From positions 62,643,920 through 62,707,919 of the forward strand of contig NC_087247.1 of assembly GCF_037042905.1 (NCBI RefSeq): a stretch of DNA of 64,000 bases. The letters run 5' to 3'. Numbering within the stretch: position 1 is the stretch's first letter; the number at the start of each line of letters is the position of its first letter. This document shows, piece by piece, positions 1-12,973 of this stretch. The DNA is from Lytechinus pictus (Eukaryota > Echinodermata > Echinoidea > Temnopleuroida > Toxopneustidae). The translations under genes were made by a program, and so were the position numbers. The notes under the pieces are model-generated. The model was not told the DNA's origin and made no database searches. It worked only from the letters and a program-made list of their open reading frames with translations.

Positions 1-1159
1 AGGAAAAACATCAAGAAAATACAATGAAAACAGTGAAGTTTTGAGATAGAAAATTTATAAGCTCTTAGTAGATCAATATTCACAAGGAAACCAATCTAGA
101 AAAAAGTTGTTTTTAAAAGGGAAGAAAAGGGAAAATTACAGAAGCAGAAAGGTGAAAGTTTGAAAGAAATGAAACACGAGCGAGTCACAATTTTTAAGTT
201 GTTTTTAAGAAGTTGTAATCATTATACCCATGGAGATATCAAATTGACTCCATTGATTTAATTGTGATGTAGGGTAAGGGCAACTAATTCATTTGCACTA
301 ATGCATGAAATAGCTAAATTGTCATGGTTTAATAGTTTTCCTCTATTACATTTTTCTTGGATGAAGGCATATAATAAAATATAGGCCCCATATGAAAATT
401 GAAGAGTTTTTAAATGTTAAAGTTTATGAATACAAATTCAAATACAGTGTATGCAATAAGTTCCTAGGTTAAATCATATTTGTGTGCATGTAATTTGCTC
501 TGCCTGAGCAAACTTTTATGTGCATTGACAAATTATCAGAATGATAAGTAGGCAAATAAAAAAAAAACCTTTGAATTCTACTTCTTGTATCCCTATAGAC
601 CTTGTACAGGGACCATTCAGTTCCAGTAGGCAATGTATGTACTGTATGTATTACTTTTTAGACACATATTGTAATTTGAAATATGGAAGGATGGAACTGG
701 TGACAATATCTACCTCAAGTGTTACCATTAAGTGTTACTGTACTAATACTGAATTGGTCAGGCTATTCAGGAAGAGGTAATTAGTTACCTAAAGAAAAAT
801 CAGAACCCAAAAGGCAGTGTCCAATCCATTACGATTTAAACATTAAAAAAAAACTTTATTACCCCCCCAAAAAAAAAATATACATGTCCCAGAAAATGAC
901 AAGATACAATGTTGTGAATTCTGTGGTTTATGAGAGACAGAGAAGAGAAAAGATACTAACATGGTGACCATGCCTCGTTAGAGGGCTTTCATGATTACAG
1001 ATCACATTTAAATAATTTCATACAGAATTCAATTGATTACATGATTTCAATTATTAAAAATACTACTCTGCACATATTTCATAACAAACTCAATATAACA
1101 AACATTTAACAAACATACATACATATTCAGATGTCATCGGTATTGGTCATAACTTTGAT
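1..1159. other. No gene seen
   Basis: AT-rich DNA with short A and C runs. One 79-codon frame at 541 has no coding character. Nothing supportable. Confidence 0.6.
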
Positions 1160-1735
1160 AGAAAATGATACCCTTGAAACGACAGCTTGTGCAAAAACAC
1201 AAAAATAAAAGAAATAGATAAACGAAAGTTTGAGAAAATTGAATGAATAATAAGAAAGTAAGCATTTGAAGTTTAGATCATTATTAAAATGTAGATCCTC
1301 CTATTGGCAACATGACAAAGATGAGTGACGTCACATGTGAACAACTTCCCCATTATTTTTTTTATATTTTTCACTAAAACTGCAATATCACATCTATCAG
1401 TAGATCATGTATTCTTTCTATAGGAGGGCATGTAATGCAGATTTTCAAGCAATACATTATGGATAAAGAGTTTGTATCACCATAAGAGCAAAAATAGACA
1501 ATTTTGGGGTATTCTATAGTCCATCAATGGGAAAGTTGTTCACATGTGACATCACAAATATTTGTCACATTGCTAATTGGAGGATCTCCATAGTATTAGT
1601 GATCGCAATATTCAAATGCTCATAACTTTCGCATTATTTGTCCGATTTTCCTCAAACATGCTTTGATCTAATTCTTTGTTTTTTCAGTTTCCACAAAAGC
1701 CAAGTTGTTCCAAAGGTTTCCTTCCCCTTTAAGTA
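1160..1735. repeat. Fold-back (MITE-like) element, about 570 bp
   Basis: The first about 200 bases (gaaacgacagcttgtg... to cacatgtgaacaacttcc near 1350) recur inverted at about 1530-1731 (ggaaagttgttcacatgtg ... ccaaggtttcc-like end). The arms include a TGACGTCA/TGACATCA site each. The arms are diverged, so the insertion is old. No coding potential. Confidence 0.6.
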
Positions 1736-2542
1736 TTTTTTTCAACAATAAAAACTAAAATGTTGGCAATGTTAGTCTCGATCAGACCCTTTATAAATTT
1801 GTCTTACATTTCTTTTCTATAATAAACATTATTTCTATTGATTTTCAGTGGAGACTTCTACATTTGTGAAACTGTACAACTCAAGAACATCAAATGGTCT
1901 GGAAATAGGTTCAGCTCCTACGTTAACCCAAGTTCATCATATGAAATTACTTTGAACGAGCAAAAATAAAAAAAGGACTCCCATTTTATGAATGTCAAAC
2001 TAATCAGGATATATTGTACATGTATGCTCTTACTAAATACAACAGTTACTGTTATAAAATTTAAAAATATTGAAGAGAAACCTTACACTTTGAAAATTAA
2101 ATTGACAACTAGCAATGCCACTTAGTCCTCCATTTACTTTTCATTCTATATATAAACCAAAAATATATCAAGCTTCATTAAGAGTAAAATAAAAAAGCAG
2201 GCTGGAAATTACATGGTATTCCTGCAGTCATCTTGCTTTTGAGCAAAGTGATGTCATTTTGATGGTTGCAGCAAAACACAAATTATCAAATGTATACCAA
2301 AAATTGAGGCATACATGTACATGTTGACCTTTCATCAAACAAAATTCATGACCCAAATGTTTCACATACAAAAAAAATAAACTTCAAAGCTTTTCTACAA
2401 GGGAAGTACAAAATCTTGCAGACAATTGAAGTGTTTGTGTATAATTTTTTTTTAAATGTGGGGGGGGGGGGGGGTATGGAGCAGCATAAACAAAACACAA
2501 ATGTTCAGAAAGCAATTGATATCAAAATATCAGGACAGTACC

Positions 2543-2882
2543 AGAGCCGTGGTTCTGACTCTCGCCTTGTAAACAGACGGTTGTGTGTTCGAATCCCACT
2601 GCGGTCTAGCGCCCTTTGGCAAGGCGTTAATCCACACTTTGCCACTCTCAACCCAGGTGCTAAATGGTCACCCGGTAGGATGCAAAAGTTTTTGTGTGTT
2701 AGACTTTGCCAGCACCATTATGAGGCCGCGATAAATGCAAGGAATGCTCCCCAGGGTGTGGAAATTATGCACTTTCCATGCAGCATTGAAATGAATCCAA
2801 TGAACGGGGTAATAATATGCTGTAAAGTGCTTCGAGCCGTTATGGGAAAAGTGCTGTATAAAAACTAGTTATTATTATTACC
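2543..2882 (+). repeat. tRNA-derived SINE, near full length
   Basis: The tRNA-like head carries an A-box-like stretch around 2548-2560 and a clear B box (gtgttcgaatcccac, 2586-2599). A body of about 230 bases and a 3' end (gtgctgtataaaaac) followed by (tta)n complete the element. The same head occurs on the other strand at 32740-32905, and related tails at 12297-12330 and 42895-42962. Reading frames across it are incidental. Confidence 0.8.
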
Positions 2883-2889
2883 AGAAACA

Positions 2890-4780
2890 TTTGCCCACAA
2901 TCATAATATAGGTGTATTAAAAACATCTATAGTGATAGTCCTGAAAAAAGATTAAACAATGACGACTAGTGTTGATCTCTAAATAAAAATAAAATTTTAC
3001 AAGAATTGAATATTTGACGAACAAGATATAGTTCGTTCTCATCTAAAGTGTGATCAATGACGTTATTGTGCAAATTAATCATTTGATTTTACTATCAAAC
3101 TTGCCTCTTAACCTTTGACATAAAAGAACATAACCATCATAGAGTAGCTATTATTCAAGATGAGTGATAACCCTCTGACATTTGTGAACCTGGAAGTCAA
3201 AGATCATCACTCATACTCAAAATTAACTTCAATCATATCAACACACTTGAAACAAGCAAAATGAATCAGCAGCAGGCAGTCTAGCAAATTTAGTTATTTA
3301 CAGCACAAAATAATTCTATATTATATACAAATAAAGAAATATTCATAGTCACAGATGCTCAAATGGATGGTTTAAATGGTATATTAAGTAAAAGTAATTG
3401 CAATATTAAAAAAATGAATTACTTTTCACACTAAATCTCATCATATGCATAACATTCAAAATCAAGAAGAACACACATGCATTGAAATGCACATAACTGA
3501 ACAAAATAGCAAAAAGTATATACAATATAAAAATTCTTTCATAACATGTCATTAGCTAACAGCATTAGTGCAATTCTTTCTACTTATGTATTTCAAGGAA
3601 TGTAATCAAACTCTCTACAAAATGTTTATCATTTGTACTCATTCTAATGATTTTTAGGTGTAACAGACTGTTCTGTGTATTGAAACAATAAAATTGTCAC
3701 AAATATCTCTGAAAACGTTCATAAGTTAAATTTCCCAAAGTATGCATTACAAAATTTCATGGCTTCATGACATGCTTAATAGAATTAAAGCAAGATTTGA
3801 ACCTGTCTTTTCTTTTTAAATTTTAAAGCAATCTGTTAACATGTTATGCCTCTCAGGATCATGTGTACTGCCTTTAACTCCAAGATGAAAGAAAAGCATC
3901 TCCCCACTGGATACATCTTTCAGGGGGGGGGGAGCAAAGAGGTAACAATAAAGTGATAATATAGTAATGAAATATGGTGATAATATAGTAATAAAATTTG
4001 TATGCATGGCAAAGGAGGGGTTTCTTCTATTACACATTTAATCTGTGCAATTGAACTTGACTAAAATACAGAAAGCAGATATCATGTTAATGTAGAACCA
4101 TCATCAGCCCCCCCCCCAAAAAAAAAGAGAGAAAAATACATATACATCTAGACAGACCAGAATATATGAAATATATCTTAACTAAAAATCAACTGGCAAT
4201 TTTTTTTCTTAAAACTATTAACTGATATTGCAAATTTATTTTCAAACAAGATTTGTGAAACAGGCCCAAGATGAGAGCATTTCCTTATAATTTACTTTTA
4301 CTTTTTTGAAGGGTGGGGGAGGCAGCAAACAAAACTGAAATATTCTATTTTAAAGAAGCTGTCGCAGCTGGACATTTACCTTTTGTTAATAATACAAACA
4401 GATTTATTGATTGAAATTAATTTCATGCTTTAAAGTGAATTCAAATGAATCCAGATTCATTGTTATTCAACTTTTCATTTACTTACCACCTCAGAGTTAT
4501 GATCATTCTACTAATGTTTACATTTTTGTCTATGTTATGTCATAAAATGTCTTTATATTGTTACAGGGCCCTGTTGGAGACCAACATATTGGTGAAAGGC
4601 CTTCCCTGTTTTTTTCTTTTACAGTTGAATTAAGAAGGGGGTGAGTTTCCATAAATATAGGTTCTACACACAATATATAGTATACATAAGTTGTTCAAAC
4701 AGATAGCATGTCACAAAAATCCCCTGCCTTCTCGATATTTTGCTTTGAAAGTCTATGAAATTAGCCACCTGTCAGAGCCC
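2890..4780. other. No gene seen; AT-rich intergenic DNA
   Basis: Only short homopolymers (G9 at 3922, C9 at 4110) and scattered frames without motifs. If the exon candidate at 5153-5290 is real, this is its first intron. Confidence 0.5.
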
Positions 4781-4782
4781 GA

Positions 4783-5925
4783 GAGACGAGTGTACAGAAA
4801 AGTCACTCGGAGTGTGACGTCACCGGGGGGAATTTAGTATAAGAGGTGCCTGAATGTCATACAGAAATGCTATGCAGAGAGAGAAAGATATTTTACAATT
4901 TTTTTTCAAAGCAACTCGAATCAAACAAATAGGACTGATATGTACAAATCTTTACTTTCCCTGTATAAAAAACAGTATGAATAACCATCATGAACTCTTC
5001 AATAATGATGTAAGATAGCAAACAGTGAGTTATTGAATGATATTTTCACTATTTCTCATTTATTTTATCACGATGTTCAATCAAGTGAGTAGCTGGAAAG
5101 TAATTCCGGCGGATAGCTCAGCTCTCGCTCAGCGCGCGCTGAACGCATAATACTATACACACAACACCCAGGCATTGAGTGTACTGTTATGGTCTGGTGG
5201 CCGTGCAGCGATCCCCTGGCGTTTTTTCTTCTTTTCTTTTGTCTTTGACTCCACTTTTATATCGATATCCTCTGGATCATTTCCACTCATAGCTCATTCC
5301 ACAGAACAATCTTGAACCAAACGTATTATTCTTTCTCGGCCTTCTGAGTTGTTTTCTATATTTAATTACGCTAGGGGTCACCGTCACACATACAAACGCA
5401 ATTCGCAAGTGAGTTGAAGACAGAGAGATATACCGTATAGAATTATAGTAATTAGTATACATCTCTATGGTTGAAGACAACAAGGAAGGTATGCGGTACG
5501 GTAGCTCGACAGCTAGCTGCGCCGGAGCGGGCGGCCGGTCGGCACAAAGCAATTCTGCAACCAACTGTGTTTTTTTGCAAGAGCCGCGTCACACGCGGAT
5601 AAATATGTCATAATAACACGTCTGCTACGTTATCGACTGGTGAGAAGATCTCGATCAAATTTCATATTATTCACCTTGAAATTATTCCTTTAGGGTCTAT
5701 GGTATCATTCTGAGGGAATTTACATATTTGGAATAATAGTACGGCCACAAATATTTTAATCATTTCCTCTTTGCAAGTTCTATGGCTCGCAGATACAACT
5801 TCAACTGCAGTTATTCCATATGAAGGCGTACGTGCATAGTACACAAAGCGGCACTGCCTTGTTTACTACACCGGGACCGAATACCCCCCGGTGACGTCAC
5901 ACTCAAAGAACACCCGTCTCGGTAG
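4783..5925. repeat. Inverted pair of CRE-containing segments flanking 1.05 kb
   Basis: A 21-bp word at 4810-4830 (core GTGTGACGTCACCGG) recurs as its exact reverse complement at 5884-5904, each next to a similar gagacg(a/g)gtgt flank. This is either the two ends of one element or two solo copies. The segment between includes the candidate first exon at 5153-5290. Confidence 0.45.
5153..5290 (-). CDS. Possible first coding exon of an unidentified minus-strand gene
   Basis: On the minus strand ATG at 5290 opens 45 codons before a stop. They start MSGNDPEDIDIKVESK, continue with a Lys-rich stretch (KTKEKKKKRQG) and IAARPPDHNSTLNAWV. The acidic-then-basic composition looks like a nuclear protein N-terminus. 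The DNA upstream (5290-5600) is locally CpG-rich, as in a promoter. Possible donors lie near the end (ggtgtt, gtatag) but none is strong. Any further exons would lie at lower coordinates or outside the window. I do not recognise the family. Confidence 0.3.
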   Translation of the reverse strand: MSGNDPEDIDIKVESKTKEKKKKRQGIAARPPDHNSTLNAWVLCV

Positions 5926-5929
5926 GCAT

Positions 5930-6932
5930 TGCAGGAGCGAACTCGGGGAAAATGGGTAGGGATAAATCGTTCAAATTCACTATTTTGAAAAAAGAAAATG
6001 GGGGTTCGAATCACCTCTTAGTGTTTGGGGGGTTGTAAGGTTGCTATTAATGTAAATATCTCAATATTTGGAATCGTCTTCTTAATTCAACTTTAATGAA
6101 ATAAATTTAATAAACATTTTAAGTGTCACATAATGACCAGGTTACAAGCAAATACATTTTGTACTTAGTAAACCTGAATTGAAAAAAATCCTTATGGTAT
6201 TAATCTCTTTTTTAAGTGTCTGTTATACATCAAATCAAATACTGTTTTACTTCTCGAAAGATACTAATATTTATCATAGACATAATCTTCCTAACAAAAA
6301 CACCTTGATGCACAGTTATTTTTTTCATTTAGGGTGAAAGGTTAAATAATTTTTGGCAAGAGCTATTTTCTCCTCTTACATTATATACAATTTTCCCCCT
6401 TGAAGAGGAATATACACACATAACAGCATAGGATCTGACAATCACACGATAAACTTGATTTTAAGCTTTGAGAATTGACTATCATAAAGCAAGATCTAAT
6501 CCTCCTAACTGTTTCAAAGATTATCATTCATTCAACTGCAGTGACTCTGACAGCATTTTGATATTGTGACATAAATCCTGATAAACTAACAATATTCAAT
6601 TCTGAATTATCTACAAATACATAAGAATATAAAACTAGCTTCAGGCAGTGGCACTGGAATGTTCTGGACAGAAAAATGTTTTGAGGGTAGAGCCTTTGTT
6701 AAAATGCATTAGCTTGCCCCTCCAAACCTTTAGAGCATCCCATCCCAGTGCCACTAGTTTCAAGCAACAACAATGAGAATCCAGATGACATGTTTACAGC
6801 ACCATACAAGCTACTTTTCCTTCAAAGTCCACCACTTCATCTCCATTCTTAATGCAGGTAAAGCAGCATATCAAAGTCATAATAACTCCCTTCAGTAGTT
6901 TTTTAACCTTTCAGTTACAAATGAATTCAGTC
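5930..6932 (-). other. RYBP 3' flank, probable 3' UTR
   Basis: Directly downstream of the RYBP stop on the minus strand. It is AT-rich and without frames; the 3' UTR must lie here but its end cannot be fixed, since no strong signal stands out. Confidence 0.4.
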
Positions 6933-7107
6933 TTAGACTCCATTAATGTTGTTAGTTGTTTGATCTCCTGAAGAGGTATTATCATCTGATTCAGGTGAAA
7001 CTCTTGTGTGAGCCTTTGCTCTATATTCTGTGATGATCACAGACACATCATTCACCACAACCTGAGTTGATATAGCACTACTTCGGTCAACATTTTTTAA
7101 TCTTGGT
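6933..7107 (-). CDS. RYBP: RYBP terminal coding exon, RING1-binding region
   Basis: The acceptor ctttcactacag is followed by the base that completes Arg, then 57 residues and a stop. The start PRLKNVDRSSAISTQ and the strand-forming VVVNDVSVIITEYRAK match the C-terminal RING1-interacting block of RYBP/YAF2. The last 20 or so residues are Ser/Thr/Asn-rich, as in relatives. The reading frame continues upstream of the acceptor into intron sequence, so an unspliced reading would misplace the start. Confidence 0.9.
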
Positions 7108-10100
7108 CTGTAGTGAAAGAAAAGGAAGGAAAAAAAATCAATTAAAGAGTACACACAAAAAGAAGTAAAATAAAAAAGTACTAACATAAAAGGGACATGC
7201 ATTTCAAATTCACTGAATATATGTACTTCTTGAAAATATCCATTGGAAGTAGCGGGTAGAGTACCTGAAGCAATATGTTCATGTAGCATTTTCAGCATCA
7301 CTTAAGTAAAACTATTCAAGAATTACTCTAAATTCCGAATTCAATTTACACACTCAAGGTGAACCAATGATGCCGGACATTTTTCTTACACTACAGAGTT
7401 AAATTACCAGCTATACACATATCTCATTGAAGCCCAGTAGTGGCCTCATCAAGTGCTTCCCACTCTTAATATATCCACTCCTTATCGCATTGAGTCATAT
7501 GACCAATAAGCCTTATTTTGAGATAGACAAGTAGCATGAAATGTAATTTGGAGCTGGAACATGAGCTTTAACACATGCATTCAGATTTAATACCATGATT
7601 CTTTTTTCCTTTACCCACTCCATTCAAATGCCCTAAGGCTAAAAAATATATATGTGAAATGTAGATCAAGTGGAGGGGGTGTCAGAGGAAGGAAAAAAAG
7701 AGTCATTATTGGTCATTGAATCATATTTGAATTATTGGGGAAAAATAAAGGAAAAAAAAAATGCCAATATTATATGAGAAAGAAGTAACTATACAACAAT
7801 GAAATAAGAGGTATTGAGTACAGTCAAAATGATATTCAAACGTCATTTATCTGGCCGATAATCTATAGGTACGAGGAGAAAATTGAACATAACTATAATA
7901 ATACATAGCATTTTGTGCTGATTATCTAGATGCCTATTCAATGGTGCACTTCATGTATATTGATGCATTGAGATGATGCATGATATTGATTAAGTCATTT
8001 TGTTTGTAAAAGATGGCAATAACAAGTGGAACACCTATGGGCAGTCTCGTTTGCATTTTTTAATTCAATATAGCACAATATAGCAGCAGTGCTGACTTTG
8101 AAAACAAGTTGCATGATTGAATAAAAAATAAGAGGAAAAAAACTCCATTCATTTGATAAAAAAATCTTTTTTAAATGACTCTGTATGCCAATGACCATCA
8201 TCATGTTGACCAATAGCTGCATAAAATCTATAATAATGTTTTTATGTGCAGCAATGGCTTTATACAGGAGAAATTTGGAATTGGTTCAATGAAAATTATG
8301 AAATAACCAACAAAACCATCATAACCCCCCCCCCTCTCGAGTGCTTTTCTAGAAATCTTACATATCCAGACAAAGGAAATAATAGTTCAAAAACAAAACC
8401 GTATGTTAATGAACCATGAAACTTATCAAAACTTATAACAAGGTTATGCTCTTTTGGCACATTTCCTTTAGTTGAATTCCAAAATTGTCTTAAAAAGGAG
8501 AAAAAAAAAGTACAAACTACCGCTATAATGACATTCCCAGACAAAGCAAGTTAAATGATTGAACCCTTTGAAATGATTCATTCCATTGTACAAGTGCAAA
8601 TTGAATTTCTTTGTCTGTAAAGTGGGAATGAGATAATTTTGCCAAAGATTCTGTCACATATTAAATAAAGATCACATGTGCACCATGCTGAATGCAAATT
8701 CTTGGTAAAAAATGTGTTATAATCACACTTCTAGCAAATAAAACCCAATAATAATTGACAATAAAACTTAATTCTATTGTTCCATGTAAGTGCATCTGAA
8801 GGGACATGCCTAACTATGAGTTACATGCTCTGAAAGAACTAGATAGCACTGGCATTATCAAATACAGTATTCATTGAATTAAATTATGTTCCGAGACATC
8901 TTCACCATGCATGCATAACACATTATTTCTTATGTGACCTAGAAAAAAAAACTGAAATGTGTATTTAATTTCCGGTTACCAATGCATTTATTTCTTCTTT
9001 TAAAGTGCGAACTACATGTACATGTGTAGTACAATTTTCTGGAGGACAGTGTAAGAACACTTGCACTCGTTAGTGACAAATGACATTGTCGTAAAAGACA
9101 ATCTTCAAGTAAGGAATTATTTTGTTTATTTTTTTTCTTTCTTTATTGCGACCTTAACAGTTTTATTGAATAAAAAAAAGATTCACAACTTGAGATGAAA
9201 TAGCTGTTCAAGATGTTGATCGTCAACCAATAAAACTGGCAAGAATTGAATGTGTGCCAATTCATAAAGGGGTGTCTGAAGTTGTTTGGACAGCACTTCT
9301 TGTATTAAACTTAAAAGGCAGAATGAATGTAGTTCACAACAACATGATCTATATAAAAAGTTGTGCTTCTAAAGCTGTGATATTTCCTGTCATGTCTGGA
9401 TAAGTGGGGTTTAAATATAAATATATAAACATTATGAAAGATTTAGCAATGGATTTAGATAAGAAAAATTAAAGTGACAATTCATGCCAGGTTTTATCTC
9501 AACTTTTTAACCCATGATGATGTCCTAAAAAAATGAATGACTGCAATTTGCACTGCAATTTTTTTTGTTAGATAAATTGAAACATGACTACATATCACAC
9601 TATATATAGTAAGAGATCCTGTTGAATGAAATATACATGTAAATGCTTGTAATCATACAGGAAAAGTGCTAATAATTAATCAGAGAAAATCACAATTTAA
9701 CTTAAAAGCCTGAAAATGACAGAACTTGTAACCTCTATATACAACATGCATCTATAAAATAATATTTTTTTTTGCAAAATAACATACTGCTGCTACTTAT
9801 AAAATTATACATTTTTTCAAATGAAAAACAATATTCACCATGTAGGAGTAACAGATTAAATGAGAACTCTGACTAACACAACAAAAGATGAGATAAGAGT
9901 ATCAAGCACTGAAATATACATTTTGTAGGACATCCTCTGCTGGTATCAATTTGATTCAACATCTGAAGCCATGCAGCATTTCGGTCTTTTCGGATATCTT
10001 CAAGTGGTACGTTTAAGTATGAACTGGGACATTACTGACTGTGCGCATACAGGATATGAAGATCAGGCCATGTCTCCCGAATCATAACATGAAAACAAGG

Positions 10101-12973
10101 TACTTTGTAACAATATACATGTACCTTATCCATTACAAATACAACATTGCCACAAGTTAATATACATTTTACAGATTATTATTTGTCATTAAAAGTCAAT
10201 ACGGTGGATCATATAATTTCATCACTTATTCTCACATTTACAAACCAAAAAGGCATATATTATGTTACTTAGAGCTCTGCGAGATCACAGTTTCATAAAA
10301 AATAAAGTTCTTGAGGAAGGTTAAAGAAAATAATAAATTGTATGTGGGTTGATATTATCACAGCCCTGGGTAAAATATTACCTGTTTTTCCTTTGATTTA
10401 AACCTTGTTTTCTGAGGTGTTTGGGTTGGTGTAGACCAGTTCCAGGGGCCATGAATTGTTGGGCTCTCTGTTGAGCAACTACCTGTGCATTCAAACGTGG
10501 CTTACTAGAAAAAAAATGGAATGGTAGTAAGACACACTTTTAATAATAATAATACAAATATCCAGATCTTTTATAGTTCACATCAAGTCATTATCTAATA
10601 TGTCTATGCACTTCCAAAGGGTCTAAGGATGTGATTACCCTGGTTTTAAATAACTGCCATCACCACCAATGGTACTACATAATGTTTACTTCATTCTATC
10701 AAGAGAGGAAAATCAATCTTCAGTATTAGGATATCAAAATACATTTTGTATTATACTGTAAGAATTATACAATATTTAGAGTTTTGCTAATTAGTAATAA
10801 GGAGAAGACTCTTCATCAAATCACAATAGGTGACAGAAATGGCAATTCAACATGTTCAGGGAAGAATCTTGTTTCACATTATAATGAGGAAAAAAAAAAT
10901 CGCAATTCACATAACAAATACAAAAGAAATAGTGAGTGGGTGACACCATTGGTTCTACCATTTGCATATTTACCAGGATATAAATGTTTTGTATAATGAA
11001 GCAAAACTTTCAAATTAACTTTAAAAAATGTCAAGACTTTGCTACATTTACTATTTTACAACATCCAATTTTGATGACATTTTAAGTGTTAAATTTGTAT
11101 GAATTTTCTCTTCCTATTGAAAATATTTTTTTTAGTGCTTTCACTCTTAACAAGAACAAACTTGAAAACCCATAAAATTAAATGATTACAATGTTTTAGA
11201 AAACAGTACAGCATTTGTTGTCTGCAAATTAGCCAATTATCACATTTAATCTAATTCTTTTATACCATATTACATGAAACATATTTATATATACAGTCTA
11301 TCAAAGACTGTAAAGAATTTACATTCAATAATGTAGAACCTACTTTTGAAACAATTGATTGCACAAATGATTTGTTGATGAAACGTGTACAGTTGGCTGC
11401 CATCTGAATGACTAAATTTGAATTAATTGAACAGGTCTCATAATCTTGGAAGAAAAAAATTTGCGAAGTTGTTCTGTCAAAAATATTTCATTTCTTAGAA
11501 GTAAGAAATGTAGGCTCGAGATGTAATGGTCCACTAGTGATACATGTAGCTGGATAATAATGGTGACCCACTTGATATTTATCAATAACTGTTCTTTTTC
11601 TCTGTATTGTTCACACTAACCTAAGGGGGAAATGAGCGAGTTCCCTGCCAAGGGAAATTTAAATCCCTCCCAGGAAGCTGGGGTCTGGCTGACAACACAC
11701 ACAACAGGACACTGCCTTCCTCATTACCTTAACATGAACATAGAGGGCGACATTGATCTATCTACTTGTATCTAGAATTGATCACATCTACTTATTCACA
11801 AAGAAATTAAGCACAACTCAATAACTCTAAACACCCAATATTATTTATGTATGTTATTTGTTGTATATGGAAAGGGAAATCATTAGTCAAATATTAAGGT
11901 GCATAAGGCAGAACTCTACAATGTATCACAAGTGGAATGCCTCTGGCAGTCTTGCCTGCATTACGCGGTATATAGCAGCAGTGCTGACTTTGAAAATAGC
12001 TATTGAATAAATATTAACAAAATGAAACACTCATATGATAATAAAATACTATATCCATTGACCAAAAATGTCCTTTGACCATGATAATATGACCTAAAAT
12101 AATCAGTCATACTTGATTATGTCTATGTTTTATGAACTACATGTGTAGATCCATGAACTTTCTAAGTTATGATGCCAATTGAATTTAACAAATAACCCCA
12201 ACATGGCCAAAGTTTGACCTTGAATGACCAGGATGTTCAGGGATACTTAATTGCTCTTATGTCTGAGTTTCATGAACTAGATATGGATATCATGAAAAGC
12301 GCTATATAAGACTAAGTTATTATTATTATTAGATCCATAAAATTTCAAAGTTATGATGACATTTCCACAAATACCCCCAACATGGTCAAAGATTGTTGAC
12401 CCTATAAAGTGACCTTTGACCTTGGTCATATGACCTGAAAATTAGGCAGGGTCTTCAATGATACACGATCACCCTTATACACATGTTTCATGGACTAGGT
12501 CCATATACTTTTTAAGTTATGACAACATTTCAAAAACTTAACCTTGGGTAAGATTTCGATATTGATCCCCCCAACATGGTCTAAGTTCATTGACCCTAAA
12601 TGACGTTTGAACTTGGTCATGTGACCTGAAACCAAGGCAGGATGTTCAATAATACTTGATCACCCTTATGTCCAAGTTTAATGAACTATGTCCATACTAT
12701 TTAAGTAATGATGTCATTTAAAAAACTTAACCTTAACAATGTTGTCGCCGCTGCCATCGCTGTCGGAAAAGCGGCGCCTATAGTCCCGCTCTGCTATGCA
12801 GGCGAGACAAAAACAAAGATATTTGGGAAATTATTAAACTTTCTTACCGAGTAGAAGTACCCTTTCTGACATCACACATCTCACATTTAAAAGCTTCTGA
12901 TCTATTACGATAGGTGCAGACACTACAGTCCCAGTAGTTGGCTTCTGGAGAGCGAGACACTCGTTTCTGTCTC
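6933..12973 (-). CDS. RYBP: RYBP/YAF2-family Polycomb (PRC1) subunit, three exons, 5' exon not securely found
   Basis: RYBP/YAF2 proteins join RING1-type E3 ligases in variant Polycomb repressive complex 1 in the nucleus and bind ubiquitinated H2A through an N-terminal zinc finger. Three exons can be spliced on the minus strand: 12973-12848, 10504-10382 and 7107-6933. All have AG acceptors, the two internal ones have GT donors, and phases match (CG|T then AG|A, both Arg). The joined 140 residues start with a RanBP2/NZF finger (WDCSVC, then KCEMCDVRKGTST). Next comes the family motif KPRLNAQVVAQQRAQQF, and then the RING1-binding end PRLKNVDRSS with VSVIITEY. Human RYBP has 228 residues and YAF2 180, so this protein is short: the linker between the QQ-rich motif and the C-terminal block is only about 25 residues. 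Introns of 2.3 and 3.3 kb hold repeats. The initiator exon is not secure; see the candidate at 17512-17534. Family assignment is very likely; RYBP versus YAF2 cannot be separated, since invertebrates usually have one gene. Confidence 0.9.
7108..10381 (-). other. RYBP intron 3
   Basis: 3.27-kb intron. It holds a left-end fragment of the pearl-like family (about 8018-8110: gggcagtctcgtttgcatt, agcagcagtgctgactttga) and AT-rich DNA. No other gene seen. Confidence 0.7.
10382..10504 (-). CDS. RYBP: RYBP exon, KPRLNAQ/VAQQ motif
   Basis: A 123-nt exon on the minus strand (acceptor ttttctag, donor gtaata), entering by completing Arg and leaving with AG. It encodes 40 residues starting KPRLNAQVVAQQRAQQFMAP, the segment directly after the zinc finger in RYBP and YAF2. 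A basic Gln/Lys/Arg-rich tail follows (KHLRKQGLNQRKN). In vertebrate RYBP this region continues into a much longer Lys/Glu- and Ser-rich linker, which is absent here. Confidence 0.88.
10820..11130 (+). repeat. Half copy of an abundant fold-back element, in RYBP intron 2
   Basis: The stretch from cagggaagaatcttgtttcac through agtgagtgggtgacacc and acatccaattttgatgacat matches the right half of the element at 13558-14160 in the same order. Confidence 0.6.
11920..12815 (+). mobile_element. Non-autonomous element with internal ~190-bp tandem repeats (pearl/Helentron-like)
   Basis: The left end has gcagtcttgcctgcatt, an inverted relative of the right end atgcaggcgagacaaaa (12797-12813). Between them are about four diverged copies of a ~190-bp unit containing gacctttgacc, ggtcatrtgacctga, aggatgttcaa and gtccaagtttcatgaac; phase markers near 12450 and 12641 are 190 apart. 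A SINE-tail fragment (aagcgctatataag plus (tta)n) is inserted at 12297-12335. Another left-end fragment lies at 8018-8105. Ends and architecture resemble the pearl/HINE elements of marine invertebrates; that assignment is inference. Confidence 0.6.
12848..12973 (-). CDS. RYBP: RYBP exon with NZF/RanBP2 zinc finger
   Basis: A 126-nt exon read on the minus strand, with acceptor ...cttgtcag and donor gtaaga. It enters with one base completing a codon and leaves with CG. It encodes 41 complete residues, starting RQKRVSRSPEANYWDC. Four cysteines (C-x2-C-x10-C-x2-C) form the zinc finger, preceded by the Trp-Asp pair typical of RanBP2-type fingers. Confidence 0.9.
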
